Below, in pieces: positions 1 to 6,730 of a stretch of 7,759 bases of DNA. The stretch is taken from NCBI GenBank assembly GCA_903957405.1, contig CAJBPC010000591.1, positions 1-7,759 of the forward strand. The letters are read 5' to 3'. The position numbers and the translations under genes were made by a program. Source of the stretch: an uncultured bacterium (GTDB taxonomy: Bacteria > Bacteroidota > Bacteroidia > Chitinophagales > Chitinophagaceae). The notes beneath the pieces were generated by a model. The model worked only from the letters and a program-made list of their open reading frames with translations, searched no databases and was not told where the DNA came from. Position 1 is the stretch's first letter. Each line of letters begins with the position of its first letter.

Positions 1-1857
1 AACGAAGACGACAGCACCATCTCCGAAACAAGACTGACCAAAGACGGCGTCGAACACCACACGTATGGCGACTCCTATAACGAGACCAACATCGAACGAG
101 AAAAGAACCGGAAAAAACGTAAACCCGCCTTCCTCTACTGGTCGCCCGATAGCCGCCATTTTGCCATGGTGCGTTCCGATATGCGAAAGGTGAAAGACCT
201 CTGGGTCATCCATAACACCGCAGATCCGCGACCGGCGCTGGAGACATACAAATACCACATGCCCGGCGAAAAAGAAGCCCCCGTAAAAGAGATCCTCCTC
301 TTCGATTTCGCAGGCAAGTCTTCGAAAAAAATCAATACAGACCTCTTCAAAGACCAGGAAATATCCATCTGGTCAGCCCCTCCAAAACAAAGCCAGCGCG
401 ACGACGACTTCCGTCCGCTCATATGGCATGGGACCAACGAAAGATTCTATTTTTCCCGCACAAGCCGCGACCTGAAACGCATCGATGTCTGCGCACTCGA
501 CGTGCCCTCCGCCACACCTAAAGTCATCGTGGAAGAACGCATGAACACCTATCTGGAAGTACGCCGCCCGGGACTGGTGAACGGCGGAAAAGAAATCGTT
601 CACTGGAGCGAGCGCGATGGATGGGGACATTTCTATCTCTATGACGAGAACGGAAAGGAAAAAGGACAGATCACCAGCGGCCCATGGCATGCGGAAGACA
701 TAGAAAGCATCGATGACAAGACCCGTACCCTCTACTTCACGGGCAATGGCAGGGAGACCGGAGAGGATCCCTACTACCTGCACCTATATCGCACCGGCCT
801 CGATGGATCTAACTTTCGACTCCTGAACCCCGGCGATGCGGACCACGGCGTGTCCATCGACGACCTCAACCGCTTCTTCGTCAACAACCACTCCCGGGTG
901 AACAGCGTACCGACATCCGCCTTGTATGACGTCAACGGACGAAAGATCATGGACCTCGAGAAGACGGATCTGGAAAGAATGATGCAGGCAGGATACAAAT
1001 TCCCCGAAACATTCAAGGCAAAGGCCGATGATGGCATCACAGACCTGTACGGAGTCATCTACAAACCATTCGACTTCGACTCATCCAAAAAATATCCCGT
1101 CATCGCTTATGTCTATCCCGGACCGCAGACGGAAGCCGTGAACAAAGCCTTCGCCCGGGGCATGGACCGCATCGACAGACTCGCACAGCTGGGATTCATC
1201 GTCGTCACGATGGGCAACAGAGGCGGACACCCATCCCGCTCGAAATGGTACCACAATTATGGCTATGGCAACCTTCGGGATTACGGTCTTGCCGACAAGA
1301 AAGCCGTACTCGAACAACTGGCAGAAAGGCATGATTACATAGACATCGACCGCGTGGGCATTCACGGCCATTCCGGTGGCGGGTTCATGTCCACAGCGGC
1401 AATGCTGACATATCCCGATTTCTTCAAAGTGGCCGTGTCCTCCGCAGGAAACCACGAGAACAACATCTACAACCGCTGGTGGAGCGAAAAACACCACGGT
1501 GTGAAAGAACAGGTGAGCGATAAAGGTGACACCAGCTTCCTCTATGCCATCGAGCGCAATTCCGAACTGGCGAAGAACCTCAAAGGCAGGCTCCTGCTTG
1601 TAACTGGCGATGTCGACAACAACGTGCATCCCGCCAACACGATCCGAATGGCAAACGCCCTGATCAAAGCGAACAAACGCTTCGACTTCATGCTGCTCCC
1701 GGGTCAACGACACGCATTCGGTGAGATGACGGAATACTTCTTCTGGCTGATGGCCGACTATTACAGCCAATGGCTCCTCGGGGATTTCTCACAACCCGTC
1801 GACATGATGGAGATGAACAGGGAGATCGAGATGACTGGCGACAAGAAAAAAAGATGA
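1..1857 (+). CDS. S9 family (DPP IV-like) serine peptidase, 5' truncated
   Basis: This is the C-terminal 618 residues of a prolyl-oligopeptidase-clan exopeptidase. The reading frame is open from base 1, so the ATG at 166 (visible residue 56) is internal and the true start, presumably with a signal peptide, lies upstream. Residues 1 to about 330 are the second half of a DPPIV_N beta-propeller, with repeats such as YWSPDS (46-51) and WSERDGWGHFYLYDENG. Residues from about 355 onward are the alpha/beta hydrolase domain. The catalytic triad reads Ser458 in GHSGGG, Asp539 in GDVDNNVH and His571 in GQRHAFGE. Family members cleave dipeptides from peptide N-termini in the periplasm. The paired glutamates that bind the substrate amino terminus in classical DPP IV should sit just before YWSPDS, but that place holds a basic stretch (EREKNRKKRK), so strict DPP IV activity is uncertain. 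It ends in a strong terminator shared with the convergent M1 gene. The family call is firm; the specificity is not. Confidence 0.93.
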   Translation, partial: NEDDSTISETRLTKDGVEHHTYGDSYNETNIEREKNRKKRKPAFLYWSPDSRHFAMVRSDMRKVKDLWVIHNTADPRPALETYKYHMPGEKEAPVKEILLFDFAGKSSKKINTDLFKDQEISIWSAPPKQSQRDDDFRPLIWHGTNERFYFSRTSRDLKRIDVCALDVPSATPKVIVEERMNTYLEVRRPGLVNGGKEIVHWSERDGWGHFYLYDENGKEKGQITSGPWHAEDIESIDDKTRTLYFTGNGRETGEDPYYLHLYRTGLDGSNFRLLNPGDADHGVSIDDLNRFFVNNHSRVNSVPTSALYDVNGRKIMDLEKTDLERMMQAGYKFPETFKAKADDGITDLYGVIYKPFDFDSSKKYPVIAYVYPGPQTEAVNKAFARGMDRIDRLAQLGFIVVTMGNRGGHPSRSKWYHNYGYGNLRDYGLADKKAVLEQLAERHDYIDIDRVGIHGHSGGGFMSTAAMLTYPDFFKVAVSSAGNHENNIYNRWWSEKHHGVKEQVSDKGDTSFLYAIERNSELAKNLKGRLLLVTGDVDNNVHPANTIRMANALIKANKRFDFMLLPGQRHAFGEMTEYFFWLMADYYSQWLLGDFSQPVDMMEMNREIEMTGDKKKR

Positions 1858-1885
1858 CGCATCGCGCAGATGCAGGCATTGGTCC

Positions 1886-1923
1886 AAAAAGAAAGCCGCT
1901 CATTCCTGAGCGGCTTTCTTTTT
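1886..1923. terminator. Bidirectional intrinsic terminator between convergent peptidase genes
   Basis: A perfect 17-bp inverted repeat (1886-1902 pairs with 1907-1923) encloses a TTCC loop. The GC-rich core is GCCGCTCA/TGAGCGGC. The left arm begins with five A and the right arm ends in a T run that continues to 1924, so the hairpin carries a U-tract in either direction. It begins 28 nt after the stop of the S9 peptidase gene (+) and 18 nt after the stop of the M1 peptidase gene (-). It therefore most likely ends both transcripts. Confidence 0.93.
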
Positions 1924-1941
1924 TAGTATCGATGATGAACA

Positions 1942-4272
1942 TCACTGACCGCTTTGCTGCGCCTTTTGCATCGCATTTCCACCACCTCCCGCACCACGGC
2001 TGAACTGCTGTCCCGCCTTGAAGAGCTGGAATCGGCTGGGCATTTCCTTCACCGGCCACATGCCGTTCGCCTCGTTGATATCGGCCGTCTCACGCTGCGG
2101 ATCCAAACGAATGCCGGCGACTTCCTTGTCCTTCATGAACACTTTGCTGAACTGCTTTTCGTTCGAGCGCCATGCAGTGACGGGTATCCTGTCGACATGC
2201 TTGCTGCCATCCTTGAACGTCCACTCTATGATCACCGGCATGATCATTCCCCCTTTATTGGAAAATGTAAGCTCATACAGGTGCTTGTCGACCCACTTGG
2301 CTGCGTTCTCCGCATCCTTCTGCCCATCCGTCATCTTCTGCTGTGCATCCGCAAACATCTTCGCGTCCGCTCCGGGGTTCTTCCAATAGAAGTCACGCAG
2401 CGACGTGTCCACATCGACGGCATACTGCATCGTCTTGTCTTTGCCGTTGTGCTCCTTGTGGATGGCCTCGAATTCTTTCGGCACGAAGGCTGATGCATTC
2501 TTTTTGTCATCCATGCGGAACCACTTCACGCTGTCTATCGAGATGTCCACCGGATCGGTACCGAAGTACCAGCCACGCCAGAACCAGTCGAGGTCGAAGG
2601 CGCTTGCATCCTCCATCGTACGGAAGAGATCCGCAGGAGTCGGATGCTTGAAAGCCCATCGGCGGGCATATTCGCGGAAAGAATAGTCGAAGAGCTCGCG
2701 TCCCATGATCGTCTCACGGAGGATATTCAACCCCGTGGCGGCCTTGGCATATGCATTTGAGCCCACATTGGCCACGGCATCACCCTTGGTCATGACCGGC
2801 TCGAGCTGCTCTTTGGGAAGCTTCATGTAGTCGGTGATCAAATGCGCCGGTCCGCGGCGGGATGGATAGTTGCTGTCGAACTCTTGCTCCGTGAGGAACT
2901 GCACGAAGGTATTCAGCCCCTCGTCCATCCACCACCACTGACGCTCGTCGCTGTTGATGATCATCGGGAAGAAATTATGCCCGACCTCGTGGATGATGAC
3001 GCCGATGGCGCCATATTTCACCGACTCGCTGTAAGTGCCGTCTTTCTCCGCACGACCGTAGTTCATCGAAAGCATCGGGTATTCCATACCGTTAGCAGCC
3101 TCTACCGATTGCGCCACCGGGTATGGATACGGAATGGTGTACTTGCTGTAGACCTTCAACGTATGGGCCGTCGCTTTTGTGGAATACTTGCGGTACAATG
3201 GATATGCTTCCTTCCCATAGAAACTCATGCACATGACCTTCCTGCCGTCGATATATACCGGCATGGCATCCCACACCAGGCGTCGGGAACTGTTGAACGC
3301 GAAATCACGCACATTCTCCGCCTCGAAGAGCCAGGTCTTCTTCGTCTTGCTCTTGGTCTTGGAAGCCTCGATGGCCTCCGCCAGTGTGACAACCTCCACA
3401 GGCTCCTTCGCGGTCTGCGCATCCGCCCAACGCTTCTGCTGTGCTGCGGTCAGCACGGTCTTGGCATTGCGGAGCTCACCGGTGGATGCGATGATGTGAT
3501 CGGAAGGAACGGTTATGCTTACCCGGTAGTTCCCGAAGGTGAGTGAGAATTCGGAACCGCCCGTGAACTGCTGATGCTGCCAACCCGTGAAGTCGCTGTA
3601 CACCGCCAACCGCGGAAACCACTGCGTGATGGAGTACAGATTGTTCCCGTCCTCCGCGAAAAATTCATAGCCGCCACGTCCGCGTATATCCGACTTGTTG
3701 TTGATCTTGTAATTCCAGTCGATGTTGAAGACGAACTTCTGCCCTGGCTTCAACGCAACGGGAAGGTCGATCCGCATCATCGTCTGGTTGATGGTATACG
3801 CCAAGGCCTTTCCCGACGCATCGGTGACCTTGGTGAGGTTCAGACCATAGCCTTCGTAGGTCTTGTCGACATCCATCTCCGAAAGCTGCCGGTCACTCAT
3901 CCGTGTCGACATCTTCCCCGTATTGTCTCGGTTGTTATCGCTCTTCGCATGATGGAAATTCTCATCCAGCTGAAGCCAGATATAACTCAGCAGATCCGGG
4001 GAATTGTTGTAATACGTCACCGTTTCAGAACCGGTGAGGATGTTTCTTTCCTCGTCGATCTCCGCTCTGATGTCGTAGTCGGCACGCTGCTGCCAGTATT
4101 TCGGGCCGGGGGCGCCACTGGCGGTGCGGTATTCGTTGGGTGTGGCCAACAGGTAATCGAGCTGCTCAAAACGATTGCCATGGTTCGAACCGGGATTGTG
4201 CTCGGGCTGGGCGATAGCGGCCGTGAAAGGCATCGCGATCGATAAAATCAACGGTATGAGTTGCTTCATCAT
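1942..4272 (-). CDS. Secreted M1 family zinc metallopeptidase (aminopeptidase N-like)
   Basis: This 776-residue protein belongs to the gluzincin M1 family, which removes N-terminal amino acids from peptides using one zinc ion. The zinc site is HEVGH at 428-432, with the third ligand Glu451 in WMDEG, giving the diagnostic HExxH-x18-E spacing. The substrate-amino-group motif is GMEYP (395-399), a variant of GAMEN. Tyr508 in NAYAKAATG fits the transition-state tyrosine. An N-terminal beta domain covers about 60-265, and a lysine-rich charged insertion about 275-312. Residues 1-21 form a signal peptide (basic start, hydrophobic core, AIA before Gln22), so it acts outside the inner membrane. The Gly-rich C-terminus shows no obvious sorting domain. 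The start is one of two adjacent ATG codons (4272 or 4269), with no Shine-Dalgarno sequence. It lies 21 nt after the HupE-like gene on the same strand, indicating co-transcription. The natural substrate is unknown. Confidence 0.95.
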   Translation of the reverse strand: MMKQLIPLILSIAMPFTAAIAQPEHNPGSNHGNRFEQLDYLLATPNEYRTASGAPGPKYWQQRADYDIRAEIDEERNILTGSETVTYYNNSPDLLSYIWLQLDENFHHAKSDNNRDNTGKMSTRMSDRQLSEMDVDKTYEGYGLNLTKVTDASGKALAYTINQTMMRIDLPVALKPGQKFVFNIDWNYKINNKSDIRGRGGYEFFAEDGNNLYSITQWFPRLAVYSDFTGWQHQQFTGGSEFSLTFGNYRVSITVPSDHIIASTGELRNAKTVLTAAQQKRWADAQTAKEPVEVVTLAEAIEASKTKSKTKKTWLFEAENVRDFAFNSSRRLVWDAMPVYIDGRKVMCMSFYGKEAYPLYRKYSTKATAHTLKVYSKYTIPYPYPVAQSVEAANGMEYPMLSMNYGRAEKDGTYSESVKYGAIGVIIHEVGHNFFPMIINSDERQWWWMDEGLNTFVQFLTEQEFDSNYPSRRGPAHLITDYMKLPKEQLEPVMTKGDAVANVGSNAYAKAATGLNILRETIMGRELFDYSFREYARRWAFKHPTPADLFRTMEDASAFDLDWFWRGWYFGTDPVDISIDSVKWFRMDDKKNASAFVPKEFEAIHKEHNGKDKTMQYAVDVDTSLRDFYWKNPGADAKMFADAQQKMTDGQKDAENAAKWVDKHLYELTFSNKGGMIMPVIIEWTFKDGSKHVDRIPVTAWRSNEKQFSKVFMKDKEVAGIRLDPQRETADINEANGMWPVKEMPSRFQLFKAGQQFSRGAGGGGNAMQKAQQSGQ

Positions 4273-4293
4273 GGAAGGGGGTTTGTTTTTTTA

Positions 4294-4872
4294 TCAGAAA
4301 GGCACCCTTTCCCAAACCATTCCAAGGGCCAGGGCCAACACGATCACCGACACGGCCTTTACCCACCTTGCCCGCGTGACGCCCGGAATGCTTGTGAAAA
4401 GATAACCCATTAACAGAATAAACAATACTACGAAAATCTGCCCGATTTCAAGCCCAAGATTGAAACTGAGCAGGCCGGCAGCCAGGCTCTGCCCCTTTGC
4501 CAGACTGAACCGAATGGCATTCGCATACCCCATCCCGTGTATCAGTCCGAAAAAAAAGGCTAGGAAATAGTTGACGCGCAGGCTGTTGCGCGTGAAGTCA
4601 CGCTGCAAAAGATTCACTGCCGCCGTAATGACAATGGTACAGGGTATGAGGAACTCCACCCAGGCATCCCTAAAACGAAGGATGTCCAACACACTGAGCA
4701 CCAAAGTGAAAGCATGACCGATCGTGAAAGCCGTCACCAAGATCAGGATCTTCCTCCACTCCGAACTGACATACACCACGGCCAATGCCGCAATGAACAA
4801 TACATGATCCAGGGCATCGCGACTGATGATGTGGTGCCAGCCTTCCGACAAGAAAAACACAAAATCGTTCAT
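4294..4872 (-). CDS. HupE/UreJ-type integral membrane protein, possible metal permease
   Basis: This 192-residue, almost wholly hydrophobic protein has about six to seven membrane segments. It shows the HupE/UreJ_2 signature in order: His14 and Asp22-His23 (HIISRDALDH), TAFTIGHAFTL (47-57, His53), VEFLIP (72-77, Glu73), FFGLIHGMGYAN (107-118, His112) and FNLGLEIGQ (137-145, Glu142). Characterised HupE proteins are nickel permeases of hydrogenase-containing bacteria, and membrane His/Asp/Glu residues matter for transport there. Here there is no hydrogenase or urease gene nearby, so the metal, if any, is unknown. I chose the ATG at 4872 because MNDFVFFLSEGW matches where the family begins. An upstream ATG at 4905 would add 11 residues, and the frame also opens at a TTG at 4929. 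It is the first gene of a likely two-gene operon with the M1 peptidase and is divergent from the DUF6702-like gene. The family call is strong; transport of a particular metal is inference. Confidence 0.88.
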   Translation of the reverse strand: MNDFVFFLSEGWHHIISRDALDHVLFIAALAVVYVSSEWRKILILVTAFTIGHAFTLVLSVLDILRFRDAWVEFLIPCTIVITAAVNLLQRDFTRNSLRVNYFLAFFFGLIHGMGYANAIRFSLAKGQSLAAGLLSFNLGLEIGQIFVVLFILLMGYLFTSIPGVTRARWVKAVSVIVLALALGMVWERVPF

Positions 4873-4928
4873 ATGTGTAAATGTATTTGAAATTAAGTCT
4901 GACATTCGTTCCAGAAAAACATAATGCA
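4873..4928. promoter_or_regulatory. Divergent intergenic region with overlapping promoter-like -7 boxes
   Basis: Only 56 nt separate the chosen starts of the HupE-like gene (-) and the DUF6702-like gene (+). Near matches to the Bacteroidota -7 box TAnnTTTG occur on both strands and overlap: TACATTTA on the minus strand (4885-4878) and TGTATTTG on the plus strand (4882-4889). Each has one mismatch, and neither has a clear TTTG at the -33 distance, so these are weak candidates. If the plus-strand box is real, the ATG at 4881 would not be transcribed, which favours 4929 as the start of the plus-strand gene. Confidence 0.35.
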
Positions 4929-5414
4929 ATGCTGGTGATCTTCCTGTATAAATGGTCTTTTTGGCTGATGAGCCTGACGCACCCTTACTATGTCAGTGTC
5001 TCGGAAGTGGAATACAGTTCAAAGACCCGGGAGATGGGCCTCTCCTTCAAATTCTTCACGGACGACCTGGAAGAGGCTATCAAGGCGGAGTCAACAGATA
5101 AAGTAAACCTGCTATCGGGCGACAAAGCGATCAACCAGAAACTCATTGAAGCCTATGTGATCCGGCATTTCTCCATCCAAACCGACAAAGTTCCCGTAAA
5201 AATCCGTTTCCTGGGGCTTGAACACGACAAAGAAGCGACCTGGTGTTATTTTGAGGCCGATAACATAAAAGCCTTCGGAAATGTAGCCATCAGGGCCGAT
5301 TTCCTTTATGCCGCGAAAAAGGAACAAGTCAACCTTTTCCACATAACGGTGAATGGTAACCGAAAAAGCCGAAGACTCGTTCACCCCGATCAAAGTCTTG
5401 AGGAATCCTTCTGA
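4929..5414 (+). CDS. DUF6702-like exported protein of unknown function
   Basis: This 161-residue protein resembles Bacteroidota DUF6702 proteins by its opening HPYYVSVSEVEY (18-29) followed by FKFFTDDLEEAI (41-51). That match is from memory of the family pattern, not a search. Residues 1-17 are hydrophobic and aromatic and look like a short signal peptide or anchor, so a processed protein would begin at or near His18-Pro19. The rest reads as alternating beta strands (for example VKIRFLGLE 90-98, TWCYFEAD 104-111, QVNLFHITVNG 133-143), consistent with a small beta-sandwich. The C-terminus is charged and has no anchor. I chose the ATG at 4929 because it places the hydrophobic segment at the very N-terminus; the in-frame ATG at 4881 would add 16 mostly polar residues. 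It is divergent from the HupE/M1 pair, and this proximity suggests a shared envelope role. The biochemical function is unknown. Confidence 0.8.
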   Translation: MLVIFLYKWSFWLMSLTHPYYVSVSEVEYSSKTREMGLSFKFFTDDLEEAIKAESTDKVNLLSGDKAINQKLIEAYVIRHFSIQTDKVPVKIRFLGLEHDKEATWCYFEADNIKAFGNVAIRADFLYAAKKEQVNLFHITVNGNRKSRRLVHPDQSLEESF

Positions 5415-5530
5415 CAACTTCGCGGCCCCGGATGGTTCGCATGGCTTGCACCTGCAAGATCCCTCTTGCCGCAGATCGATGGCAGTCCGGCCAAAACCAC
5501 TGGCGTGAACCAAGCGCCGCCGGGATACGA

Positions 5531-6625
5531 TCACACCACGATCTCCACCACCTTCGTCGAATCCATATGGGCATTCCGCATCGCGATGCTCCTGATCGCA
5601 TTGTCAGCGAACACGGAGAATGCGGATTTCGTGATGGCATCATCACCGACCATGATCGGCACGCCCGCATCTCCGCCCTCACGGATGCCCTGCACCAACG
5701 GGATCTCGCCGAGGAAGGGAATGTCGTACTGGTCCGCAAGCCTGCGACCACCCTCCTTGCCAAAAATATAATACTTATTGTCTGGCAACTCCGCAGGGGT
5801 GAACCATGCCATGTTTTCCACGAGGCCGATGATGGGTACTTTGATCTGCGCCTGCCCGAACATCGCGATGGCCTTCCGCGCATCAGCCAACGCCACATCC
5901 TGCGGGGTGGTGACAATGATCGCACCCGTGACAGGAACCGTCTGCACCAGCGTCAGGTGTATGTCTCCCGTACCGGGCGGCATGTCGATCACCAGATAGT
6001 CCAACTCACCCCAGAAAACATCTGACACGAACTGACGGATGGCGGAACTCACCATCGGCCCACGCCAGACGACCGCACTCTTTTCATCCACCAGCAACCC
6101 CATGCTGATCAGCTTGATGCCGAACTTCTCGATGGGGACGATCTTATCCTTTCCATCGACCTGCATCATCAGCGGACGCTCGCCCCGAACGCCGAACATG
6201 ATGGGAACGCTGGGTCCGTATATGTCCGCATCCATAAGCCCAACCTTGGCCCCGCCCTGCGCCAGCGCCAGCGCCAGATTGGCGGAAACCGTCGATTTCC
6301 CGACACCGCCCTTGCCGCTCACGACGGCGATGATGTTCTTTACATTCGGTAGCAACGTCTGGCCATCAACCCGATTGCTGCTGGTATTTGCCGTGAAACC
6401 CACCGAAACCGTAACATCGGCACCAGACTTCTCCCGGATCGCCGCTTCGCAGTCACGACGCATGATCTCCTTGAGCGGACAAGCCGGTGTGGTGAGTACG
6501 ATCGTGAACGACACATGACGCCCGTCGATACGGATATCCTTGATCATATTCAATGTCACGAGATCCTTGCCAAGATCCGGCTCCCGCACTTTCCCCAATG
6601 CATCTAAAATATCCTGATGTGTCAT
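5531..6625 (-). CDS. mrp: Mrp/ApbC-family Fe-S cluster carrier P-loop ATPase
   Basis: This 364-residue cytosolic ATPase is predicted to carry and deliver iron-sulfur clusters to apo-proteins. An MIP18/DUF59 domain spans about 3-78 and includes the conserved cysteine in TTPACPL (Cys49). The ParA/MinD-type NTPase domain follows, with the deviant Walker A GKGGVGKS (104-111, signature lysine at 105), DADIYGPS (132-139) and DYLVIDMPPGTGD (209-221). In most characterised Mrp proteins a CxxC after ENM binds the bridging cluster between two subunits. Here that stretch reads ENMAWFTPAELPDNKYYIFG (270-289) and has no cysteine, as I recall for other Bacteroidota homologues, so cluster binding may be altered. 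I chose the ATG at 6625; the only longer start is a TTG at 6631. No Shine-Dalgarno sequence is seen. It is convergent with the DUF6702-like gene (116-nt gap) and divergent from the carboxypeptidase-regulatory-like gene. Confidence 0.94.
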   Translation of the reverse strand: MTHQDILDALGKVREPDLGKDLVTLNMIKDIRIDGRHVSFTIVLTTPACPLKEIMRRDCEAAIREKSGADVTVSVGFTANTSSNRVDGQTLLPNVKNIIAVVSGKGGVGKSTVSANLALALAQGGAKVGLMDADIYGPSVPIMFGVRGERPLMMQVDGKDKIVPIEKFGIKLISMGLLVDEKSAVVWRGPMVSSAIRQFVSDVFWGELDYLVIDMPPGTGDIHLTLVQTVPVTGAIIVTTPQDVALADARKAIAMFGQAQIKVPIIGLVENMAWFTPAELPDNKYYIFGKEGGRRLADQYDIPFLGEIPLVQGIREGGDAGVPIMVGDDAITKSAFSVFADNAIRSIAMRNAHMDSTKVVEIVV

Positions 6626-6658
6626 GTTCAATATTTGTTAAAATAAATTATCCAAGCA

Positions 6659-6666
6659 CAAATTTA
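6659..6666 (-). promoter_or_regulatory. Candidate -7 box for mrp
   Basis: Read on the minus strand, 6666-6659 is TAAATTTG, an exact match to the Bacteroidota -7 consensus TAnnTTTG. It lies 33 nt upstream of the ATG at 6625, in an AT-rich gap between divergent genes. I do not see a good TTTG at the -33 position on this strand, which lowers confidence. Confidence 0.45.
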
Positions 6667-6683
6667 ACCATTCAAAGGCTTAC

Positions 6684-6713
6684 TTTGTTTATCCTTCGGA
6701 AGGAGTACATTTG
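6684..6713 (+). promoter_or_regulatory. Bacteroidota-type promoter for the carboxypeptidase-regulatory-like gene
   Basis: A -33 element TTTG (6684-6687) is followed after 18 nt by a -7 box TACATTTG (6706-6713), an exact match to TAnnTTTG. The spacing is one base shorter than the usual 19-21. The start codon at 6731 is 17 nt beyond the box, giving a short 5' leader of roughly a dozen bases. Confidence 0.65.
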
Positions 6714-6730
6714 CCCACTGAAGAGCCTGC

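Noticed and set aside
1081..1770. Minus-strand open frame of 229 codons inside the S9 peptidase
   Set aside because: It lies antisense to a well-supported catalytic domain and its translation shows no recognisable motif; a high-GC shadow.
166..1857. ATG at 166 as the start of the S9 peptidase
   Set aside because: The same frame is open to base 1 and the upstream residues continue the propeller pattern (YWSPDS just before it), so the ATG is internal.
2842..4245. Two long plus-strand open frames (2842-3546 and 3574-4245) inside the M1 gene
   Set aside because: They are antisense shadows of a gene with intact zinc and signal-peptide motifs; their translations look like non-coding sequence.
4294..4872. 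Hydrogenase or urease cluster suggested by the HupE/UreJ gene
   Set aside because: No hydrogenase or urease structural or maturation gene is present in the window.
4870..4929. TTG at 4929 and ATG at 4905 as starts of the HupE-like gene
   Set aside because: The added residues are not membrane-like, they run into the divergent promoter region, and the family begins at MNDF; the ATG at 4905 remains possible.
5415..5530. Search for a terminator or small RNA between the convergent DUF6702-like and mrp genes
   Set aside because: Only a 6-bp palindrome with a 2-nt loop (CTTGCA/TGCAAG) and other very short repeats are seen, without a T tract.
6698..6705. GGAAGGAG resembling a Shine-Dalgarno sequence upstream of 6731
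   Set aside because: It lies 25 nt before the ATG, inside the spacer between the -33 and -7 promoter elements, so it is probably not transcribed; no other gene here has such a site.
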